From Pseudomonas kitaguniensis (lineage in GTDB: Bacteria; Pseudomonadota; Gammaproteobacteria; Pseudomonadales; Pseudomonadaceae): a stretch of DNA of 64,000 nucleotides. Below are positions 58,309 to 64,000 of this stretch, in pieces. The first letter of the stretch is position 1. Each line of letters begins with the position of its first letter. The notes under the pieces are model-generated. The model worked only from the letters and a program-made list of their open reading frames with translations, was not told where the DNA came from and did not search any database. The stretch lies in NCBI RefSeq assembly GCF_009296165.1, contig NZ_VUAZ01000042.1, forward strand, positions 26,121-90,120. Reading direction: 5' to 3'. The position numbers were made by a program, and so were the translations under genes.

Positions 58309-61300
58309 TCAAGAAGAAACGGGCAGTTTCAATAGCTGTGTGCCACTCATCCTCAATACGATATCGTCTTTTTCCGTCAATTCACCGCTGAAGGCATTAT
58401 TCGCTCGATCAGCCTCACTCGTGGCCCACTCTAGCGCTAGCCGAAATAAATAACCACGCCCGTCATTGCGCTGAAGCACGCCTGCCGGATATCTAACCTC
58501 AATTTCAAAAATTGGGCTGGCTGTTGATGTGCCAATCCAGGCCTGCCAAACACGGTGCTGTTCTGTATTCTTATAAATAAAGTCCGTCGGGCCAGGTTTG
58601 CCGCCCGGGCCGTCGGGTAGTCGTCCAAATTGCTTGGGATCTATCCAGTTACCGTGGAGTAACTGCTCATAAAAGCCTATTGCTGTACTTTGCAATTTAT
58701 TATCGGAAAACAAATATTTTTTCTCGACCATCGCGGGTTGCAAAGCGATGTCTTTACCCACCAACGCAACAGGGACTTGGATCTGGACCCAGAAGCCCAG
58801 CCACGTTCTCGGAGTACTGCCACCGCCGTAATATAACGCTCGTCCCAATACGCTGGGCCGTTGCAAGGTCTCCAATAAGGCTTGCATTTGTTTGGGATGC
58901 CCCTCTTCCCCCAGCCACTTTGATTCCGTCCCACGTCCCCAACTACACCGGAACAGCCACAGGCGCAGCCCTTCGCGCTTGTAACGGTTGGCGGCCATAG
59001 TGAGCATCAAATAAGCGATTCCCAAGATCGCTAAAATGATCGTTACCGGTGTGGACATCACCCAGGAAAAGCTAAACCAATAGCCCAACCCGGCGCCTAT
59101 GGTTTGTATTCCGGCAATTATGGACATTCCCAATACTACAAATCTTTTAGCGCTAAGCAGGTCGCGCTCTTCTCCACTGGTTGCTTGATCAATGTCGTTG
59201 GAAATCTGCCAAGCCTCCAGTCCCGCTGCAATGGCCCCCAAAGCGGCCCACGTCACCGTTCGTAAAATCAGACCTCTCGAAGCGGCTGCCATTTCATTGG
59301 CAACAGTGGCTTGTGCACTTCCTCGGGACGCCGCCTTAGCCTCTGCTAACCATTCAGAGTAACCAGCCTTGGCCACTTTCCGGGTTTCAGCACCCAGATT
59401 TGCAGACATCTCCCCCGCCCGACTCCAAGCCGGCCCCACCCACAACGCCGCTATCGCATTCGCCGCATACCCAGCATTCGCACCCACCGTACGCCACTCA
59501 TCCGCTAAGAACTGACCATCGTTGTATGCCTTATTCGCACTATTAAACACGTTCCACACATTCAGGCCTACCAGCAAAACGGGTAGGGCGTTGCCCAGGT
59601 TCTGGTTCATCCAGGCCCGAGTGCGGTCCAGGTAAGCATGGGTTCCCGTCAGTTTCAATTGCGCGATGACTTCTGATTGTCCGAGGTCGGCGAGCCATTG
59701 ATTTATCGTCGGCAGCCCTGCATTCAGGCGCGTGCTGCCGGATGCCTTGGCGACGATTTGATTGGGGCGTTCCAGCATCAGGTTTTTAAGTTGGGCTTCG
59801 TGGGCTTGTAATGAAATGCGCGCGGAGCGTTGATCATGCGGCGTGCCGGGGCGGTGGACGATGCGTTTGTCGCCGTCTATCTTTTTCTGCAGGGTTGCAA
59901 CCTTCAGCGCCCAAGCCTGGAAGTCGCGCTGGTAGGTCGGGTTGAACACCAGTTGGGTCGCGCTGGAAATTTCGGTAGAAATTAATACTTGGGGCACGGC
60001 GAGCAGTAAGCCCAGTTGTTGCTTCATCGCCGGTAAAAGCAGGCCGCTCAGCCCGTGCCAAGCGTCTTTGGCCTGGTTGTTGGCGACTTTGATCAGGGTG
60101 GTCATGGCGGCTTTTGCCGCGTCGCTCATAGCTTTGTAAAGCTTGCTGTTCTTGACGAGTTCCAGGTCGAATACCGCTTTGATTTCCCCCGTGCGGGTAG
60201 CGAGGCTGGTGGCATCGCCTGCGGACGTGGGCGACAGCGCGGCAGAACCGCCATCGCCTTCGCGGCCCTGGTCGTCGAGGTTGCCGGTGGTGCTGAAGTT
60301 GTGCGTCACCTGCTTGATCAAGTTGGCAACGTGCGGGTTGAAGTTGAACAGCGCAAGGCCGAACAGTTTGGTCGGTTTTTTCGCCTGCTCGCACAACCAC
60401 GTTTGCCCGGCCTGCGCGTTGCCCAATGCGGTGTAAAGGGCGTGGGCGGTTTCGAGCAACTGAGTCGCTTGCTCTTCGTTGCAGGTGTCGTGGTAAACGG
60501 CCTCGGCAGACGGGCTCAGTTGGTCGAGCCAGGTCAGCAAGTCTGCTTCGCTACGCTGAATATGTTGCTGCAACTGCAAGGCTTCACGCGTGGTTTGGCT
60601 GAGGTACTGTTGCACCTCATCAAACCGCACATCCTCACGCCAGAGGCGCTTGGCGTTCCATTCCTCGACAGCGCTTTGCCAGGCAGTGTGTTCCGGCAGT
60701 TTGCCCCATTTGGAGGTGAACAGTGTTTGCGACGCGCTGATTATCGAGGCGGCGCCCATCTCTACCAAGGGTGCTTCAATGCCAGACACCAGGTCCTTGC
60801 CGCGTTCCACTTGATCATTGGTGCTGAGCAGCGCGTACAGATCGTCGGTATAGGCTTGCCGCTGAATCGGGTCTTTGATTGATGACGGAATCAGCGCGTC
60901 GGTATTCAGCCCACATAAATTCTGCACGGCAAATGCGCTTTGCAGTTTGTGTTGGTGCAGCGCTTCGAACTGGCTCTGCTCCATCAGCCGCCCGATCAGG
61001 TTCATGTTCAGGTCGTCGACCAGCGCCAGAGGGTCATCCAGCGCAACGAAGAGCGCCGTGTCCTGCGCCGGAACTCTGCCGCGCACCAGTGCCTCCTCGA
61101 AGGCCGGCTTGAACGGTGCGTCAGCCTCGGTTGCTTGGGTCGGCAGAAGAGTGCTGGTGAAGGTCGGGGCTTTTTCGCCGGCAACCAGAATGTCCGCCAC
61201 GCTTTTGCCCAGCTCGGTGATGGCTGCCCCGTGGCTGACTTTTGCCTGCGTACAGTACGTCGGCAGATCGACCTTGCGCATCCATTGTGTTTGCTCGGTG

Positions 61301-61782
61301 GCGCGGCTGCGCATCAACTCGCACATGCGCCAGGTCCATTGCACAGGAGAGTAAGCGATGCGCAGTTGGCTGTTGCGGGGGTATGTCAGATAGGGTTGTG
61401 TGGTGCCCGGATTGATGCGGATGTCTTTATTCAGCTGGCCGTCGGTCCATGTGTGGCGCGTGAGCATTTCGCCCTTGACCTGATATTCATGGAAGGTTTT
61501 TTCGGTGCTGTTCCACACATAAATCCAGCCATCGCGCAGTTGGCGCAAGGTGTAGCTGCGGCTCTTCAAGGGTGGCAGCGTACCGCCCGACCAGTTGGAC
61601 GGCAGCGGGTTAGGTCCCTGAGCACTGCCTTTTTTCGGTGATTCGTCCAAGGCGTATCGAACCGGGAAAATCGCCACTTCCCCTTGCATCAACGGGCACT
61701 GCCCCTTGGCCATCGAGGTGTTCTGGAACGCCTGGTTACGGTTGGCCTGTTTCAGTTGAGCGGCTGTGGCGGGCTGCGTCAT
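58309..61782 (-). CDS. VasX/BTH_I2691-type pore-forming T6SS effector
   Basis: A protein of about 1157 residues. The first 200 residues form the VasX N-terminal region (CPLMQGEVAIFPVRYALDES and LRQLRDGWIYVWNSTEKTFH). A long helical middle part follows. Hydrophobic segments lie at about 720-745, 765-790, 835-855 and 876-930, as in colicin-like pore formers, and then a soluble tail of about 220 residues. VasX is secreted by type VI and permeabilises target inner membranes. ATG 61782 overlaps the adaptor stop (TGATG). The C-terminal third is visibly lower in G+C than the N-terminal part. Confidence 0.85.
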   Translation of the reverse strand: MTQPATAAQLKQANRNQAFQNTSMAKGQCPLMQGEVAIFPVRYALDESPKKGSAQGPNPLPSNWSGGTLPPLKSRSYTLRQLRDGWIYVWNSTEKTFHEYQVKGEMLTRHTWTDGQLNKDIRINPGTTQPYLTYPRNSQLRIAYSPVQWTWRMCELMRSRATEQTQWMRKVDLPTYCTQAKVSHGAAITELGKSVADILVAGEKAPTFTSTLLPTQATEADAPFKPAFEEALVRGRVPAQDTALFVALDDPLALVDDLNMNLIGRLMEQSQFEALHQHKLQSAFAVQNLCGLNTDALIPSSIKDPIQRQAYTDDLYALLSTNDQVERGKDLVSGIEAPLVEMGAASIISASQTLFTSKWGKLPEHTAWQSAVEEWNAKRLWREDVRFDEVQQYLSQTTREALQLQQHIQRSEADLLTWLDQLSPSAEAVYHDTCNEEQATQLLETAHALYTALGNAQAGQTWLCEQAKKPTKLFGLALFNFNPHVANLIKQVTHNFSTTGNLDDQGREGDGGSAALSPTSAGDATSLATRTGEIKAVFDLELVKNSKLYKAMSDAAKAAMTTLIKVANNQAKDAWHGLSGLLLPAMKQQLGLLLAVPQVLISTEISSATQLVFNPTYQRDFQAWALKVATLQKKIDGDKRIVHRPGTPHDQRSARISLQAHEAQLKNLMLERPNQIVAKASGSTRLNAGLPTINQWLADLGQSEVIAQLKLTGTHAYLDRTRAWMNQNLGNALPVLLVGLNVWNVFNSANKAYNDGQFLADEWRTVGANAGYAANAIAALWVGPAWSRAGEMSANLGAETRKVAKAGYSEWLAEAKAASRGSAQATVANEMAAASRGLILRTVTWAALGAIAAGLEAWQISNDIDQATSGEERDLLSAKRFVVLGMSIIAGIQTIGAGLGYWFSFSWVMSTPVTIILAILGIAYLMLTMAANRYKREGLRLWLFRCSWGRGTESKWLGEEGHPKQMQALLETLQRPSVLGRALYYGGGSTPRTWLGFWVQIQVPVALVGKDIALQPAMVEKKYLFSDNKLQSTAIGFYEQLLHGNWIDPKQFGRLPDGPGGKPGPTDFIYKNTEQHRVWQAWIGTSTASPIFEIEVRYPAGVLQRNDGRGYLFRLALEWATSEADRANNAFSGELTEKDDIVLRMSGTQLLKLPVSS

Positions 61783-62660
61783 CACACTTCCTCGTCGATT
61801 TCGATGGCCAGGCAGTCGTTATCCATCTGCTGGATACGTAACTCTGGAGCCAGCTTGAGTGCTACGGCGGTGCTGGCAAGCCATTGCTGATAGGGCGAAT
61901 TGGGGCGAACCGTAAACCCGGTGCCCCAGCGCAAGCTGTACTCAACCCAGATGGCCAGGCTGCGCTCGCTGGACAGGCCCCAGGTGTCGGCCTCATCCAG
62001 CCGTTGATCGAACCACTGCGTGCGGCTGACCGGGTCCAACTTGGCTATCCGTTCTGGGTGGCTCTGTTCGAAACTTTGATTCAGGCGCTCCATAAATCGC
62101 CAGCGCGCAGCCTGGTCGAGTGCAGCCAGCTGAGCCTCTCCCAACTGGGCGTAGGTATTCACCCATTCAGGAGGTGTTGCACCACGCAATACACTTCGCC
62201 ATTCACAGGGCTGCGCAAGCTCCCATGAATGCGATATTTGGGGAATATGCCACGCCTCAATCGGTCCCAAGACGGCATCCAGGTGCTCGCCCTGATGACT
62301 GCCCAACCAGTAACGCGTCACCAACGGGTCGGCAAACCGCAGTAACCCATTACCCCCCAGCACATCCGGTGGCGCGATAAAACGCCGTAGGTGCGCTGCA
62401 ACACTGGGCATAGGCGCGCGGCTGTAAAGCAGGCTGGCGTCGGCTTGCTGAAAGGCACTTTGGCAAATGTCATTGATGAGCGAGGATGAGCCTTGCAGCG
62501 ATACCAGAATGGGGCCTACATCGTGCAGTTCTTGCCAGCGCGTGCCGATGTACAGCGGCACGATCTCAAGTGGTTCGCCGCGCTGGTACAAATGTTTAAT
62601 CGCGTCGGGCCGCAACACACCGTCGATTAGCACAAAGTTGGCGGGTGAAGGGTTAGTCAC
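61782..62660 (-). CDS. DUF4123 effector adaptor (Tap-1/TEC, VasW-like)
   Basis: A 292-residue protein with the DUF4123 layout: a variable N-terminal half with LIDGVLRPDAIKHLYQRGEP and PLYIGTRWQELHDVGPILV, then FADPLVTRYWLGS, and a variable helical C-terminus. DUF4123 adaptors load a specific effector onto the VgrG spike. It starts with a GTG that overlaps the vgrG stop by four bases and it overlaps the effector start, so all three are translated as one unit. The partner is almost certainly the VasX-like protein next to it. Confidence 0.9.
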   Translation of the reverse strand: MTNPSPANFVLIDGVLRPDAIKHLYQRGEPLEIVPLYIGTRWQELHDVGPILVSLQGSSSLINDICQSAFQQADASLLYSRAPMPSVAAHLRRFIAPPDVLGGNGLLRFADPLVTRYWLGSHQGEHLDAVLGPIEAWHIPQISHSWELAQPCEWRSVLRGATPPEWVNTYAQLGEAQLAALDQAARWRFMERLNQSFEQSHPERIAKLDPVSRTQWFDQRLDEADTWGLSSERSLAIWVEYSLRWGTGFTVRPNSPYQQWLASTAVALKLAPELRIQQMDNDCLAIEIDEEV

Positions 62661-64000
62661 TTCGCACGGTCCTTCTCGGTTTGTTCCTTCGCCGCCTGCT
62701 CGCAGATCTCACAGCGCGGCGTTGCACGCATCAACGCTTGCCGCTGCGCCGGCACCAACAGTTGACCCGGCACATCCGCATCCGCCTGTTTCAACGGCCC
62801 CGGCAACAACGGCGCCGCCGGCGTGCCGCTGCCAGGGCTGCCACCGGTATTCACATTCACCACCGGCCCGCTGAACACCACGCCGCTGCCATCAATCTTG
62901 ATAAAACTGCCGCCGGCCTTGAGCGTCAGCTCACTGCCGGCTTCCAGCACCACCTTCAAGCCGCTGCTCAGGTGAATTTCCTGGCCGGCCTCAACGAACT
63001 GCCCGGTGCCGATTTTGACGTGCTGGTTCACCGCAACCGTCAGGTGGTCGTCCGCGCGCGCTTCAACTTTGCGGTCGGCGTAGACGGTGTGGTGTTCCTC
63101 GGTCTTGAATTCGCTGTAGGTATTGGCTTCAACGGTGTCGTGGCGTTCGTTGCCGACCCTGATTTTTTGGTCGTGTTCGATGTTTTCATCCCAGTCGCGC
63201 TGGGCGTGCAGGAAGATTTGTTCCTGGCCTTTTTTATCTTCGATGCGCAGCTCGTTAAAACCGCTGCCGCCGGGCGAACTCAGGGTCTTGAAGGTGCTGC
63301 GCGTCTTGTTGGCGGGCAGGTCGTAGGGGACGACGTTTTCCTTGTGGTACAGGCAGCCGCTGATCAGTGGCTGGTCGGGGTCGCCTTCAAGAAACGTCAC
63401 CAGCACTTCCATGCCGATACGCGGGATGGCGATGCCGCCGTAATGCGCGCCAGCCCAGGCGGAAGAAACGCGCAGCCAGCAGCTGGTTTTGTCGTCGGCC
63501 TGGCCCTCGCGGTCCCAGTGAAACTGGACTTTGACGCGACCGTATTGATCGCAGTGTATTTCTTCGCCTTTGGGCCCGGTGACCACGGCACTTTGGCTGC
63601 CGAGGATGCGCGGTTTGGGGTGTTTCAACGGGGGCCGGTTCGGCACGTCCCACGGGGTTGCCAGGAAGCGGTTGCGATAGCCCTGATGGAAGTCGTCCTT
63701 GAGCGCGGTGGTGTCGCTGGTCACCGACTCTTCCAGCACGTGCGGCTGCTTGCCTTCGTGGAGTACTTCGGTGAGCAACCAGAGGTCGTTCCAGCGGGCT
63801 TTGCTGTGTTGGGTCAGGGCCAGGAAGTGGCCGCTGACCAGCAACGGCTGGTCGCTTTTACCCTCCCCCAGAAACACATGATGTTTACCCTCGACTACCG
63901 CCCAGCGAGAGGGCGTGTGAGAACCCCGCGCATTCACCTCCGGACAATTGGTTGATCATGGAGAGGTAGTAACTTTGCGGATTAGGGGTGGTCGTCACGC
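62657..64000 (-). CDS. vgrG: T6SS spike protein VgrG, C-terminal part (frameshift near 63940)
   Basis: Spike protein of the type VI apparatus. Seen here: the end of the gp27-like part, the gp5 OB-fold domain (GRVKVQFHWDREGQADDKT and RVSSAWAGAHYGGIAIPR), the beta-helix needle, and a short C-terminal extension (GSPGSGTPAAPLLPGPLKQA). The tail contains RCEICEQAAKE. At 63938-63945 the frame shifts by one extra G: the incoming frame (YYLSMINQLS) continues in the next frame as EVNARGSHTPSRW. The N-terminus lies beyond the window. A specific adaptor and effector follow. Confidence 0.92.

Larger units (their letters stand above)
56285..58630. repeat. Imperfect tandem duplication, period 1251 bp
   Basis: Unit 1 (56285-57366) and unit 2 (57539-58617) each hold an effector C-terminal tail plus an A-type immunity gene. 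Start-to-start distance of the immunity genes and stop-to-stop distance of the tails are both 1251 bases. The junction CATTGTAAGACTCATTGATT and the bases after it are nearly the same at 57037 and 58288. Confidence 0.85.

Noticed and set aside
56285..58630. Tandem repeat as an insertion sequence or integron cassette
   Set aside because: No transposase, no terminal inverted repeats and no attC-like sites were seen; the repeat boundaries match gene parts, which fits simple duplication.

Overview
The window looks like a Pseudomonas chromosome of the P. fluorescens type. Base composition is high-GC in most genes. Several blocks have a gene order I know from P. aeruginosa PAO1: mreBCD-maf-rng-yhdP, gatCAB, rplM-rpsI-petABC-sspAB, zapE-trpS-yhcB, roxSR next to a SIMPL protein, and the dpp dipeptide locus. 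REP-type palindromes built on GTGGGAGCGGGCTTGCTC, typical of fluorescent pseudomonads, lie in several gaps.

Layout. 1-6754 (minus): yhdP (cut by the window edge), rng, maf, mreD, mreC, mreB, the cell-shape and RNA-decay cluster. 6965-12197 (plus): gatCAB, an RlpA-like lipoprotein, a cation exchanger and a carboxymuconolactone-decarboxylase-like protein. 12307-19886 (minus): an auxin-efflux-type carrier, then a complete galactarate pathway (garD, sugar-acid permease, ketoglutarate-semialdehyde dehydrogenase, kdgD) and a GntR/FadR-type regulator. Galactarate would enter by the permease and be converted to 2-oxoglutarate in three steps. 20045-24937 (minus): sspBA, the cytochrome bc1 complex, rpsI and rplM. 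25186-33239: tas, a GlxA-type regulator, zapE, trpS, a small hydrolase, yhcB and an SbmA-type ABC exporter. 33338-36068: roxRS and a SIMPL protein.

36636-39401 is a lone 921-residue toxin-like protein of unknown function, placed between genes that are neighbours in P. aeruginosa. 39496-52098 is a dipeptide uptake locus: four paralogous periplasmic binding proteins, an OprD-family porin and one dppBCDF transporter. 52341-54477 holds a DUF2235-like hydrolase, two small secreted acidic proteins and a doubtful mini-gene.

54580-64000 (minus) is a type VI secretion auxiliary island: vgrG (N-terminus outside the window), a DUF4123 adaptor, a VasX/BTH_I2691-type pore-forming effector, and four small membrane proteins with a common four-helix layout that I read as an immunity array. 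The first immunity gene and the effector's C-terminal tail have been duplicated in tandem (period 1251 bp). The copied tail is frameshifted and headless. This array is the most interesting part of the window.

Four conserved genes (rng, gatA, trpS, vgrG) carry small indel frameshifts, three of them in genes normally essential or strongly conserved. This suggests consensus errors in the sequence more than real gene loss. No rRNA, tRNA, CRISPR array, prophage or insertion sequence was recognised.
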